From assembly GCF_910592395.1 (NCBI RefSeq), contig NC_088308.1, forward strand, positions 13,963,001-14,027,000: 64,000 nucleotides of DNA, in the 5' to 3' direction. The stretch comes from Lineus longissimus. Its lineage: Eukaryota > Nemertea > Pilidiophora > Heteronemertea > Lineidae. Both the position numbers and the translations under genes were made by a program. A model generated the notes under the pieces. That model had not been told where the DNA came from. It did not search any database and saw nothing but the letters and a program-made list of their open reading frames with translations. Below, piece by piece: positions 10,262 to 21,170 of the stretch; the first letter of the stretch is position 1, and each line of letters opens with the position of its first letter.

Positions 10262-13200
10262 TTAACGAAGAACAAAGTCTTTGAATCTTGGGTTAGGCCT
10301 CTTCGTTCGATTTGATCTCCGGAGTGGTTGTGAGGTAGTCTCAGTCATCACAGGCAGTTTCTGGTTGGAGGTCTCAGGCTCAGAAATACCAGAAGGTGTC
10401 TCAGGTGCTATAGTGGGCGGAGCATCTGAGTCAGGAATCTCAACTTCCTCTTCCTGAATGTTTTCAAACAGGCTTTCAGGCACCCGTTTGAAAAACGTTA
10501 GGTTGCGAGTTATTTTTCGATCATCTCGCTCGGCTGTCAGCATATTACCATCTCGACGCGTTATCTTTAATGGATCTGGATCGAATGGCGGCGTTAGCTT
10601 GTTACGTTTCTGCTGACGAACTACAACGGTGTCTCCTTCGGCAATGTTGCTTTCAGTAGCGTTGCGTCTGCGATCTGCATACATTTTGATCTTCTGCTTG
10701 CGTTCATTGTCAGTGTCTCTCATTGACGATTGGGAACGAGTTTTCAACTCTGGGTTGAAATCGGCACATGGAAGCTGGGTTTTCATCCTACGACCATAGA
10801 GGGCTTCGAATGGCGAAACACCTGTTGTTGAATGTGGTGTCGCACGATACTGGCGTAGAAACTTCTGTAGTTCCTGCTTCCAATTGCGGCCTTCGATGTG
10901 TGCGGCTTGCACAGTCTTCGTGATGTTTCTCATGAAACGTTCTGCCTCACCGTTAGCTTGGGGATATAACGGAGTCACTCTGCGGTGTTGAAAACCGAGG
11001 TATTCAGCGAAACGTTTGAAATCATGGCTCGTGAACGGAGGTCCGTTGTCGGATTTCAAAATCGACACAATTCCGTGGCGTGACATAATGGCGTCTATCT
11101 TTGGTATGACTGTCTTTGCGGCGGTAGAAGCTATAACTTCAACCTCGGGGTAACGACTGTAGTCATCCATCATCACGAGTAGGTAGTCAGCGCTTGGGAC
11201 TGGCAAAGGACCGTAAAAATCCACAGAGACTTCTTCCCAGGGACCATTCGGCAGCTTTGTCATGCGTAGCGGCTCTGGTTTGCTGGCTCTTCCGGACGTA
11301 GCTTGGCAAGGCAGACAGTCCTTGACACATTCTTCAACCATGGCGTCGATGGACGGAAACCATACTTTTTCTCTCAGCAACATCTTCGTTTTGACGATGC
11401 CCTGATGACCAACGTGAGCAAGGTCAATGGCTCTTCTCTGCAGTGCGTCAGGCATTACCAGTCTTCTCCCTCGGAGGACGATACCATTATGAACGATCAG
11501 CTCATCTTGGAAACGTTTGAATGGCTTCAGGCACTCTTCATCTCGTCTCCAGTAGCCAGTTTCGATAGCTACTTTAAGCTTCTGCAGGGTATGGTCTCGT
11601 AAGGTTTCTGATTTTACTTCTTCGAGTTGCATGGCTTCTGGAACCGCATTGTCAATGACATAGTTGACGTAATCATCGACAAAGTTTGCTCTGTTCTGCT
11701 CATTGCCTACTACAGGATGGCGACTGCAAAAGTCGGCTGGGTTGGCTTCGTTCCTTCCAGGTCGATATTCCAACTTGTAGTTATACGGCGTTAGACGTAA
11801 TCTCCATCGTTCAATCCGTAACGACATCGGCTTCTGGCTTTGGAATATTCCGATCAACGGTTTATGATCTGTGACCACGGTGAAAGGGGAAGTCGAACCG
11901 TATAAGTATAGGCGGAAGTGTTCTGTTGCCCAGACCACTGCGAGCATTTCTCTTTCTGTCTGCGAGTATCTCGTCTCAACGTCGGTGAGCGCGCGACTAG
12001 CGTACGAAACAACGCGACCTTCTTGCATCAGAATCGAGCCTAATCCGCGGGGCCCTGCGTCAACGATGAGTTCAGTTTTCTTACGCGGGTCATAGTACGA
12101 CATGACCTTTGCTCCGGTGAGCGCAGTCTTCAAGTCTGTTAGCGCTTTTTCATGTTCCGCGTTCCACTGCCATTCTGTCTTATCATGCGTTAACTCTCTA
12201 AGGGGCGCTGTTATGCTAGCATACCATGGAATGAAGCGCGAGAGGTATTGGGCCATTCCGAGTAACGAACGTATTCCACTCTTGTCCGTCGGGGCAGGCG
12301 CATCTCTTATGGCTTCGATCTTCTTCACATCTGCGGTAACACCAGCGCTATTGAAGATATGACCGTAGAACTTCACTTCTGACTGATAGAAGTGACACTT
12401 GGGCATGTTGAGACGAATTCCGTATTCTTTCAATCTCTCCATCACGGCTATCAAACTCTTGTCGTGTTCAGCTTTATCTTTACCATGGATAATGATATCG
12501 TCAGAGATATTTCGACAGTTCGGTATGTCACTCAGAATTTCGGCGATTGCGTTCTGAAAGATTTCCGACGCGGCGTTTATCCCAAAGAAAAGACGTTTGT
12601 AGCGTCTAAGACCAAGATGGGTGGTGAACGTGGTGATAAAACGTGATTCCTTTGCAAGTTCTAGTTGATGATACGCGCTACTCAAATCTAGGGTACTGAA
12701 CACAGTGGATCCGTTCAAATCCGTTACTAGATCATCAAGAGTCGGCATAAGATGTCTTTCACGTTTTATCGCTTTATTTGCCTCGCGCATGTCAACACAA
12801 ATGCGAATTGCTCCTGATTTCTTGGGGACTGTAACTATGGGACTTATCCACGGTGTCGGACCATCGACTTTCTCTATAATGTCAAGTTCCTCTAGACGCT
12901 GTAGCTCTTTCTCTACATCTTTGCGGATATGGAAAGGTATGCGACGGTGAGGTTGCTGCTTCGGCTTGACGTCTTTATCAATGTGAAGTGTCACAGGTTC
13001 ACGTTTGATCTTGCCTACACCGGAGAAGAGTTCTTCATACTTCTTCAGCGAGTCAGGAAGGGTCTTGGAGCTGGACGGATTGGGCCTCGTTTTCGATTTA
13101 ACCTCATGTACGATCTTCAAGATTCCTAAATCCGACGCGGTCTTGAAACCAAGTAAATTCCCTCCTCCTTCAGTCACGTAGAACTTCGACCATTTGGTTT

Positions 13201-13990
13201 CGGACTTGTGACGTGCTGTGGCTCGGAACATTCCTTTCAGCAGTATGGGCGTCTTGCTACCATAGGGGAATACCTGTGTGTCAGCTGGAAGCAACGGGTC
13301 TATACCAGGTTGGGCTCGGCGAATAACGTTGAACGTCTTGGAGTCGACTAGGTTGACGGATGCTCCCGAATCTATCATCATGGGGACTCTGGCCATTTTT
13401 GGTTTCTTTCCGATTGTTATCGTACACAGCGTTGGGTTGTTGGACTTGGCAGCTTGGGTAAAGTAACAGTAGTCAGAATCTTCGTCAGCCTCTGTCATCA
13501 GGGTGTTAGCGCTGTTGGTCTTTGAACGGCACATCCTCCCGAAGTGTCCTATCTTCTTGCAACGATGGCACTCCTGACCATTGGCGGGACAATTACTACT
13601 GACTTTGTGGGGTCTCCCTCCACACTTACCACAGTTCTGGTCGTTGTGTCGCTGCTGGGGTCTGGTATCTCGACCATCGCGACGTCTGTCCTGGTCCGGC
13701 TTCGATTGTGACTGGAAACGACGTGTCTTCTGCTTAGGTCTGCTCTGTCTTTGGCTCCCTTTGCCTTGGCTCTTGTCATTGGCTCTAATCTTGTTAACGG
13801 TTTGATGTTGCGATTCTTCAAGCTTGGTTGCTTGGTGCTCACTCAATTCAAATGCGCGGCCAGTATCTAGAATTTTAGTTAAATTCATGTCTTCACGCAA
13901 CGCTTTTCTGCGAAGTTGATGTGAATTAGTGCCGGTTATGATTTGAGCGCAAATCTCGCGGTCTACATTCGCGAAATCACGTCTTGGCAA
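10262..13990 (-). CDS. pol: Gypsy pol: nucleocapsid zinc knuckles, protease, RT, RNase H, integrase
   Basis: About 1240 codons are open without interruption. Landmarks counted from the upstream limit of the frame: zinc knuckles at 120-154 (CGKCGG...CPA and CHRCKKIGHFGRMC), aspartic protease MIDSGAS at 205-211, reverse transcriptase ~320-560 with active site SDD at 496-498 (in place of the usual YxDD first residues, as is common in this clade), RNase H from ~640 (first Asp 644, TDHKPL ~707), then an integrase with an HHCC zinc domain (HVGHQG...CLPCQ) and catalytic D, D, E in SVDFYG, SDNGPPF and NGEAERF. The C-terminus is basic. The frame begins inside what should be the C-terminal half of gag, so translation must enter from gag by a +1 shift or the copy carries a small indel near 13985. 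All catalytic motifs are present. Confidence 0.93.
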   Translation of the reverse strand: MPRRDFANVDREICAQIITGTNSHQLRRKALREDMNLTKILDTGRAFELSEHQATKLEESQHQTVNKIRANDKSQGKGSQRQSRPKQKTRRFQSQSKPDQDRRRDGRDTRPQQRHNDQNCGKCGGRPHKVSSNCPANGQECHRCKKIGHFGRMCRSKTNSANTLMTEADEDSDYCYFTQAAKSNNPTLCTITIGKKPKMARVPMMIDSGASVNLVDSKTFNVIRRAQPGIDPLLPADTQVFPYGSKTPILLKGMFRATARHKSETKWSKFYVTEGGGNLLGFKTASDLGILKIVHEVKSKTRPNPSSSKTLPDSLKKYEELFSGVGKIKREPVTLHIDKDVKPKQQPHRRIPFHIRKDVEKELQRLEELDIIEKVDGPTPWISPIVTVPKKSGAIRICVDMREANKAIKRERHLMPTLDDLVTDLNGSTVFSTLDLSSAYHQLELAKESRFITTFTTHLGLRRYKRLFFGINAASEIFQNAIAEILSDIPNCRNISDDIIIHGKDKAEHDKSLIAVMERLKEYGIRLNMPKCHFYQSEVKFYGHIFNSAGVTADVKKIEAIRDAPAPTDKSGIRSLLGMAQYLSRFIPWYASITAPLRELTHDKTEWQWNAEHEKALTDLKTALTGAKVMSYYDPRKKTELIVDAGPRGLGSILMQEGRVVSYASRALTDVETRYSQTEREMLAVVWATEHFRLYLYGSTSPFTVVTDHKPLIGIFQSQKPMSLRIERWRLRLTPYNYKLEYRPGRNEANPADFCSRHPVVGNEQNRANFVDDYVNYVIDNAVPEAMQLEEVKSETLRDHTLQKLKVAIETGYWRRDEECLKPFKRFQDELIVHNGIVLRGRRLVMPDALQRRAIDLAHVGHQGIVKTKMLLREKVWFPSIDAMVEECVKDCLPCQATSGRASKPEPLRMTKLPNGPWEEVSVDFYGPLPVPSADYLLVMMDDYSRYPEVEVIASTAAKTVIPKIDAIMSRHGIVSILKSDNGPPFTSHDFKRFAEYLGFQHRRVTPLYPQANGEAERFMRNITKTVQAAHIEGRNWKQELQKFLRQYRATPHSTTGVSPFEALYGRRMKTQLPCADFNPELKTRSQSSMRDTDNERKQKIKMYADRRRNATESNIAEGDTVVVRQQKRNKLTPPFDPDPLKITRRDGNMLTAERDDRKITRNLTFFKRVPESLFENIQEEEVEIPDSDAPPTIAPETPSGISEPETSNQKLPVMTETTSQPLRRSNRTKRPNPRFKDFVLR

Positions 13991-14399
13991 GTTTTCTCAA
14001 GCGAGTATGGTAGGCATCAAGCGTTTCATCCTTTGCTTGAGTACACTGTCTGAAGTTGTATACCTCGAATGCTACGTTCTTCTTGGGTAGAAAATGCGCA
14101 GTTAACTTAGCCTTAGCAGTATTATAGTCATCATCATCGCCTGTCTCTGTCAACGTGTCGAATATCTCATCTACATCAGGTCCTGCGTAATGTAGTAGCA
14201 ATGCTCTCTTCCTTGTGGGATCAGTTAAACCTATTCCAACAAAGAGTCTCTCAAATCTAGCCAACCACCTTTCCCATCTGGGGCCAATAGCGGTAGGGTC
14301 AGTATGAGGATCAAATGAAGCAAAGTTAGGTAGAGATATCATCGGTTGAGGCGCAACAGCGGCAGCTGGGTCAGCAGGAGCTCGTACTGGTGATGGCAT
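13977..14399 (-). CDS. gag: Gypsy gag, N-terminal part
   Basis: The frame starts at ATG 14397-14399 and runs 140 codons. A Pro/Ala-rich start leads to the capsid-like core (WERWLARFERLFVGIG, ALLLHYAG, AYHTRLRKLAKT) typical of Mag-type gag. It stops at TGA 13977-13979, exactly where the homologous protein should continue into FANVDREICAQII, which is found in the pol frame. The two frames overlap by 14 nt. Either a +1 frameshift joins them in translation, or a one-insertion or two-deletion event has separated them. Confidence 0.85.
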   Translation of the reverse strand: MPSPVRAPADPAAAVAPQPMISLPNFASFDPHTDPTAIGPRWERWLARFERLFVGIGLTDPTRKRALLLHYAGPDVDEIFDTLTETGDDDDYNTAKAKLTAHFLPKKNVAFEVYNFRQCTQAKDETLDAYHTRLRKLAKT

Positions 14400-14733
14400 C
14401 TTGGCAACACGGTACTAATATTCTAAATATTATGAGCAAGACTGCTAGAAACTAGGGATATTATAATACTGCACAGTAAACGATAGTGTCGACATCTAAC
14501 GGTAACACGCGGAAACGCATTCACACGGGCTACATACAGCGCGGCGAGATTTCTATTCTACATGAACGATTGCACGTACACATACATAGCGATAGCGCGT
14601 ACATTACGCACATATATTTCTCGCGGCGTGGTCACAGACTTTTTAAACCGTTAAATTCACAGTAATAACTGCACGCATTTTTCAAAATGTCCACTTCTAC
14701 GGGTTCTTGGTATCTTACTTTAGCATCGAATAT
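14400..14733 (-). other. 5' leader of the Gypsy element
   Basis: Noncoding stretch between the primer-binding site and the gag start, presumably containing packaging signals. Short CG-containing words (CGCG, GCGCG) are frequent here compared with the AT-rich surroundings. Confidence 0.6.
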
Positions 14734-14744
14734 CCTCGTCGCCA
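14734..14744 (-). promoter_or_regulatory. primer-binding site, tRNA-Ser-like
   Basis: On the element strand TGGCGACGAGG begins two bases after the 5' LTR. It is complementary to the 3' end of the animal tRNA-Ser(GCT) acceptor as I recall it (CCTCGTCGCCA). The position and initial TGG fit a primer-binding site; the tRNA identity rests on memory. Confidence 0.7.
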
Positions 14745-14746
14745 GA

Positions 14747-14886
14747 TATAATGTCGTGAGGGACTAATGCAGAGCCATTCCTGTAGAGCAGGTCACAGAA
14801 CAGACAAGCTAATCGGTTCGCCATTACAACAACAAGGTTTATTTTAAAACACGGAATATCAATAGGTGAAACGACAGAACATTACA
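14747..14886 (-). repeat. 5' LTR of the Gypsy element
   Basis: 140 bp, matching 9764-9903 as read. The copy of the target duplication AGTAG follows at 14887-14891, and host intron sequence resumes with GATATGG. Confidence 0.93.
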
Positions 14887-15291
14887 AGTAGGATATGGTA
14901 CGACAGATTGTAGGACCCCCCGATTGGGGGGGGGGGGGGGCAATTGTGCAGGGGGATTGTCTTGATACCAGTATATGTACGACCAGTAATGTAGTAGATG
15001 GTGCTGTCTTTCACGCCTGACAAGCAGTACACTAACTTTCTATCAGTGTTGCAGCTTGTGGTTGGTGTCTTGTCATTCTCTCTAGTCCAGTCTTTCACAC
15101 CCTGCCTCCAGTAAGAACCACCTCAATAGCTTTATAATAGTATGTATGTCTGCCTTGGCATGTGCATTTGTCACGGTTGTGATTGATTTAAACCTGACAG
15201 TGTACAACCTGGGTCAAAACTTATACAAAATAGGCCAAAGTCAGCCTCGTTCTGGATTGACCTAGTTTGTGTACTATCTAGTGCATTCCAG

Positions 15292-15819
15292 TTTCTGAAA
15301 CAGTTGCATGGTTGGAATGAATTTCCAAATCAGTCCGTCAAATCTCTATCCAAATGGAACTTTAAGACCACTCTATATTTGTGCAGTAGTGTTAAAACTG
15401 ACTTTTTGAAGTAAAGTACGTAAATCGAGAAGAAGAGGACGTTTACTTCGTCTGCAATGAAATGTCACAACTGTCTCCGCCGACGTTGTTGTCCTGTATG
15501 TTCTAGCAGACGATTTTTAGATACACTTCAAGACAGTGGCGCCGGTGTGAATAAATCTACTTGCGTGATTGGTCAATGGCTCATGACGTCATGAAATAAT
15601 TGCGTCAACAACGGGAATCATGGTAACTGTGGTTGCGGTGCGTCGTGAAAGCAGGATCGGCAAGCGCGGCCCGTATGGAATGCAACAAACTGTACCGGAA
15701 CCGGAACTGTCATGGGTCTGCACAAATTTTTTCAGATTCGATGGACATGATGGATATATGAATTTTGTTTACACTTTATATACACACGTAACCATTACAC
15801 TCACTACGTTGTGTGAGTT
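15292..15819 (+). repeat. dispersed repeat family R1, copy 1
   Basis: Starts TTTCTGAAACAGTTGCATGG and ends ACTACGTTGTGTGAGTT. Near-identical copies lie at 16741-17214 and 17215-17569. It contains a short frame (IGKRGPYGMQQTVPEPELSW) repeated in each copy, which has no recognisable domain, and a palindromic TGACGTCA near 15580. Confidence 0.75.
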
Positions 15820-15821
15820 AA

Positions 15822-15995
15822 TATGTAAAGAGCAATCTCTAGTGAACTCACACAACTGTTTGACATGGGGGAGCCCCCCAAACCCCCGTCCTTCTGACAT
15901 ATTTAGCCAGTACATTGGGGGATGAGTCCCCCAAACCCCCTCCCCCGTTCTCTGAAAGTGACAGGTTTTAGTCAGTACATCGGGGGGAAGCCCCC
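15822..15995. repeat. C/G-rich dispersed repeat, inverted copy at ~58168-58290
   Basis: Phrases TCTAGTGAACTCAC, CTTCTGACAT-ATTTAGCCAGT-CATTGGGG and runs of CCCCCAAACCCCC occur here, and in reverse complement near 58168-58290. A C-rich run follows at 15990-16018. Noncoding. Confidence 0.6.
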
Positions 15996-16188
15996 CCCCC
16001 CCCCCACCCCCACCCCCATTGGACTCTAAAATAATAGAATTCCTTGGAGACGCTGAACAATAAGGCCCCATAAAGAAATAGTCCCCGCCCCGGTAGCTGT
16101 CTCATATCTGCTGACAGAAGCAGCTCTTTGTGGTGAAATAATAATTGAATGCATGTCATGACACCCAGGAGTGAGGAGCTTTTTCTCA

Positions 16189-16740
16189 TTTCTGAAACAG
16201 TTGCATGGTTGGAATGAATTTCCAAATCAGTCCGTCAAATCTCAATGCAATGAAAATTGAAATGACACAACTGTCTCCACCGACGTTGTCCTGTATGTCC
16301 TAGCAGACGATTCTTAAATAAATGATGTGATTGATATACTTGTAGATTGGAATGAATTATTTCTTCAATGATATGAAAGTTGAAAGCCCTCTGACATGTC
16401 CGAGTACAAAAATGCAGAGGCAAGACACATCATGCATGTCATGACACCCAGGAGCTTTTTCTCATTTCTGAAACAGTTGCATGGCTGGAATGAATTTCCA
16501 AATCAGTCCGTCAAATCTCTATGCAATGAAAACTGAAATGTCACAACTGTCTCCACCGACGTTGTCCTGTATGTCCTAGCAGACGATTTTTAAATAAATG
16601 ATGTGATTGATATACTTGTAGATTGGAATGAATTATTTCTTCAATGATATGAAAGTTGAAAGCCCTCTGACATGTCTGAGTACAAAAATGCAGAGGCAAG
16701 ACACATCATGCATGTCATGACACCCAGGAGCTTTTTCTCA
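16189..16740 (+). repeat. tandem repeat, two 276-bp units
   Basis: TTTCTGAAACAGTTGCATGG recurs at 16189, 16465 and 16741, exactly 276 bp apart. The two complete units differ at only a few positions. The units share their first ~60 bp and the CACAACTGTCTCC block with the R1 repeat, so they are shorter relatives of it. Confidence 0.85.
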
Positions 16741-17569
16741 TTTCTGAAACAGTTGCATGGTTGGAATGAATTTCCAAATCAGTCCGTCAAATCTCTATCC
16801 AAATGGAACTTTAAGACCACTCTATATTTGTGCAGTAGTGTTAAAACTGACTTTTTGAAGTAAAGTACGTAAATCGAGAAGAAGAGGACGTTTACTTTGT
16901 CTGCAATGAAATGTCACAACTGTCTCCGCCGACGTTGTTGTCCTGTATGTTCTAGCAGACGATTTTTAGCTACACTTCAAGACAGTGGCGCCGGTGTGAA
17001 TAAATCTACTTGCGTGATTGGTCAATGGCTCATGACGTCATGAAATAATTGCGTCAACAATGGGAATCATGGTAACTGTGGTTAATGTGCGTCGTGAAAG
17101 CAGGATCGGCAAGCGCGGCCCGTATGGAATGCAACAAACTGTACCGGAACCGGAACTGTCATGGGTCTGCACAAATTTTTTCAGATTCGATGGACATGAT
17201 GGATATATGAATTTCACAACTGTCTCCGCCGACGTTGTTGTCCTGTATGTTCTAGCAGACGATTTTTAGATACACTTCAAGACAGTGGCGCCGGTGTGAA
17301 TAAATCTACTTGCGTGATTGGTCAATGGCTCATGACGTCATGAAATAATTGCGTCAACAATGGGAATCATGGTAACTGTGGTTGCGGTGCGTCGTGAAAG
17401 CAGGATCGGCAAGCGCGGCCCGTATGGAATGCAACAAACTGTACCGGAACCGGAACTGTCATGGGTCTGCACAAATTTTTTCAGATTCGATGGACATGAT
17501 GGATATATGAATTTTGTTTACACTTTATACACACACGTAACCATTACACTCACTACGTTGTGTGAGTTA
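16741..17569 (+). repeat. R1 repeat copies 2 and 3, tandem 300-bp overlap
   Basis: Copy 2 (16741-17214) matches 15292 on. At 17215 it jumps back to the CACAACTGTCTCCGCC block first met at 16915, so 300 bp are tandemly duplicated. Copy 3 then runs through to GTGTGAGTT at 17569 like copy 1. Confidence 0.8.
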
Positions 17570-17955
17570 TAATTATAACCACCGTTTTATGAGTTGAGCG
17601 CCTGTCTGGCAACGCATTTATTTGCACGCAATTTTATAACTACTGATATTTCCATACTTTTTGGCCCATGGACCTCAGATTGTCAGTGGATCTTGCAAGG
17701 ATCCATGCAATGAATCTGAAATATAATAGGCACAGCCCTTTAAATAGTATTTTTTGTGGGTCGCCCGATATAGTAGACTTCTAACAACAAATTTCGGACG
17801 ATGTGGTCTCTGATTGGTCGCTACGGGGCCATAACTGAAAACACGAATTTCGATCTTGGTGTTCCTGCATTTTACAAGCGGGTATATATATTTGCTCTAG
17901 TTCCATTTTTATTTTCAGATCCTATCACCTGTCATATCGACAGTGCCGGTCAACA

Positions 17956-18202
17956 ATATCTGATGAGGACCTGGATGAGAATGCAAGACAGATTTGTGCT
18001 GGTTATCGTCGCATTGGTTATCGACTTGTCCAGGCCTGATCAGATAGCGATGGAGTACGCATTACCAGGGAACGAGTCCGTCAAAGTATGCTTCGTGTAG
18101 ATCCAGTGTCTGCTGCTTTGCGTTGGTGCCAGACAATAAGAAGGTCCTACCATGTGGGCCAAATTCACTTTGGCATATTGATGGAAATCATAAACTGATC
18201 AG
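17956..18202 (+). pseudogene. integrase-core gene fragment (retroviral-type DDE, KRBA2/Ginger-like)
   Basis: The frame reads ISDEDLDENARQI...GYRRIGYRLV, a TGA at 18037-18039, then VRQSMLRVDPVSAALRW and QTIRRSYHV. After a one-base frame change near 18155 it reads GPNSLWHIDGNHKLIR up to a donor-like AG/GTAATGG. This is the helix-turn-helix plus the first catalytic Asp (WHIDG) of the integrase-core genes common in fish and marine invertebrate genomes. Only the part up to the first Asp is here; the second Asp and the Glu would be in a following exon that I did not find. A stop and a frame break make it a pseudogene. Confidence 0.7.
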
Positions 18203-20356
18203 GTAATGGTTGTATAATGTTTGCTATGGCTATTTTTACGTGACCGTAAAGCATAACCATGCTAATGGGCTTGGTCGCACATGCGCAATTAGGCAAAGTG
18301 CTTCTTTATTTTCATTTATGAATAACTTGAGAGTGGTGCTCCGGCCCCGGGGAGTAGTGAACAAAATGTAAGCTCTGGCCAACACCAGGGCAGGGGGATG
18401 ACAGTATCAAAGGACCAGAATTAACACAATACCATAAGACAATTCTAGCAAATTCAAGCAAATTACAATGAACTAGTGAAAGTATAAATAATACGGACAA
18501 ACTTGTTTCATATTTTTGTCCATTGGCAAGACAATTTTAATCATAATTTTATTTGTCTTTGATTTAGATGTAATAACCTGGTTCCTTGATACTGGTGCAT
18601 GTGCCAGAGCCAGCTTAGGACCCCATCCAAAATGTCCAAGTGCACAGTAGATTGGGGTGGATCCTCCTATCCCTTTCTTGGCGACGGAGTCTTAGGCCAA
18701 AGAACCCAATTTGGCCCTCCAAGTTCAAGTGCAGAGCAAATACTGAAGATAAATACATAATACATGTACGTGATGAGTACAATAGAATTTAAAAAAGGAG
18801 AAAAAGGATAATTTAGATATTTATATTTTAATATACTATGAACATACTAGTACATGCATGTGTGCATAGTAAAAATGCACAGCATACATGTACAAAAAAG
18901 AGATACACTACATGCTGTGACGGTACAACATGTAGTGCATTTACTGGGGAAGGTGAGATAAGTTGACTGATTAAAAAGTTTAGAAAAAGTAGTTGTAATT
19001 ACCCTATAATTTAATTGACTCTTAGAATCCCTGTGGCATACTTGTAGTAAGTACCACAGGGAGTTCTGGTTGTAAATTTGATGTGGAAATGGGGATATTT
19101 TAGGTTTTTGTAATTGACAATTTTGGAAATGTGTAATTCAAGATGGCTCCAGTCTGCAACTGAAGTCAACAGATGGCAGCACTAGAAAGCACATGTAGTG
19201 AAGCATAAATAATAGAGAGGTTTATACAGATTGACCAGTCACCAACATTGCCACCCCCCTGACAGAGTCAAAAAAGTTCAATATAACTAGGTGCAGCAAA
19301 AAGTTGAGTGTTAGATCAAATAGCTTGGCACAAGATCTTTTAACTTTATGTAAGAATTAACTCATTAATTAGAAAAATTAAGCAGGCCATTCTAAACGGA
19401 CTGAAGTACTGAAAGTACAAAAAAGTGTCAACACCATAATATATGGATTGGATATAGATAGAATATTTCTCAAAGAAACATTCTTTGTAAAGTTTGCCAT
19501 GAGGCAGTTAAAGATAAATTACTTCAATGAAGCTCATGAGAGAAAATGATTTGTCTTCAGTTAAAGCTGGACTTGGTCAAAGCTCGCAGTTCATGCATGA
19601 TTTCTGTTAAACCCATATAAATAAAGGCCTTAGATTGGCAAGAGTTTGATAAGTAGTTTTAAAGACTGGCAGTACAAAGCCGGGAAAATGTCTGAAATCA
19701 ACCACGCTATAGATTGATAAGGGTGTAACAAGAATCATGAATGAATTAACTATTTAGTATCAATGTCCTTGGATGTTCTCAACAACCTGTCACTACAGGT
19801 AAATTCCGTCTTCGTGAAAAGTTCTGATATTTGCATAAGCATGAATACTTCCGAGATTGAATCATCCAGAATAGTTTGCGAGAATGAAGCAAAAATTCAC
19901 TATTCAAGCGTTACACTGAGCCCAAGACTGATCATAGAATTTTTGTGTAAAATGAAAGTATTTGTCGACAATTTTGTAATTTTGATAAAAAGTTAAGTAC
20001 GGTACCAGTACTTGAACTATGTCGATCATAGGGCCTGGAATAACGCTCAAGTAAAGAAAATTACTTACACTTACACTTACTCCAATCTTAGTATGAGGTC
20101 CAGTTCTTCGTATGGATATTGTCCCTTGGATAAGTCTCTTATACTGTGTGACTAATTTTAGAAAACATGTAGATTCAGCAACAAACCATTCGGTCAGAGA
20201 GGTAGTCAGGATAGTCAAATTGACAAGAATTATCTGTTGATTAACTCAGATCCATAGCTAATGATGGAGAACACATAAATTAAACCAACTAAAGAATTTG
20301 ACCTGACCCAAGGATTAATCACCAAATCTACATATTACCAAACACCACAGTCACAA
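18203..20356. other. no gene recognised
   Basis: AT-rich noncoding DNA of ~2.1 kb. No domains, clear TIRs or tandem arrays seen. Confidence 0.5.
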
Positions 20357-21170
20357 TTATTTCGTTATATTCTCCTCAAGGATGCACAGTTTTGAGATGG
20401 GTCGTACGTAGGTAGATTTGGACGTCTTCACCATTGCGGAACGGATTCTGCCATCACCTCCCGGGTTGGTTTCGATGATTCTACCAAGTTCCCACTGGCC
20501 ACGTGGTTGGTTGTCATCAGCGATCAGGACCAAATCGCCTTCTTCGATGTTACGCTCTTCTCTCTGCCACTTGTTACGGACAGTTAAGGTGGGTAGGTAC
20601 TCATGGAGCCAGCGGCGACATATGTGATCGGCTACCACTTGGACTTAACGCCATCTTCTTCGGCTGTTGATCTCACGATCAACAACGACATCTGGTGCAA
20701 CAGCATTGACAGCCCTACCAATGAGGAAATGATTGGGCGTCAGCGCTGTGAAATCTGTTGGGTCATAGAAACATAGCGCAAGTAGGCGACAGCACCAAAT
20801 CCAGATTCAGAGGCATCGGAGAAGGTATGTAGTTGGATACACTCGACTCTTGGGGAGAAGTTCGGGTGATGGCGTGGTAGCTCAAAGGATGACAGATGTT
20901 CCAGCTCTTCCAACCAACATTTCCATTTCGGCTCATCCCAGGCCAATCCAAATCTTGACAACTCCTGTACTAAGAGCTTGGCGCAAAAGACAAATGGAGC
21001 CAGATAACCGCATGGGTCAAATATGGAGCTGACGATGCTGACTACTCCTCTTTTTGTGATGGGTTTGTTCTTGGGCTTCCATTTGAAGATGAACTTGTCT
21101 TCAGTGACTTCCCATTTGAGACCAAGTGTTCGCTGTATATTTGACTCTCCTGCTGCAAAGTCGAAGTCTA
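20357..21170 (-). pseudogene. BEL/Pao retrotransposon pol remnant with internal deletion
   Basis: In minus-strand order: end of reverse transcriptase and connection domain (RTLGLKWEV, TKRGVVSIVSSIFDPCGYLAP), start of RNase H (LHTFSDASESGFGAVAYLRY), then near 20768 an abrupt jump to the integrase C-terminal part (LTPNHFLIGRAVN, RRRWR, WLHEYLPTLTVRNKW, GDLVLIADDN). The rest of RNase H and the integrase catalytic core are missing. A TAA interrupts the last part at 20645-20647. At 21170 the sequence passes directly into the satellite array, which truncates the RT. These motifs are specific to the BEL/Pao order. Confidence 0.88.

Larger units (their letters stand above)
9764..14886 (-). mobile_element. 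complete Ty3/Gypsy LTR retrotransposon (Mag-like)
   Basis: The 5123-bp element runs right to left. LTRs of 140 bp at 14747-14886 (5') and 9764-9903 (3') show no difference that I could find by eye, and the element is flanked by the perfect 5-bp duplication AGTAG (9759-9763 and 14887-14891). Internal order: primer-binding site, gag, protease, reverse transcriptase, RNase H, integrase, polypurine tract. This is the Ty3/Gypsy order, with integrase last. The near-identity of the LTRs implies a recent insertion. One frame change separates gag from pol. Confidence 0.95.

Noticed and set aside
11303-12362. Several plus-strand open frames across the Gypsy element
   Set aside because: They are antisense to an intact pol gene and have no domain.
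15620-15925. Frame IGKRGPYGMQQTVPEPELSW repeated in three R1 copies, considered as a small gene family
   Set aside because: Conserved only because the whole repeat is duplicated; copies end differently and no start or domain context supports coding.
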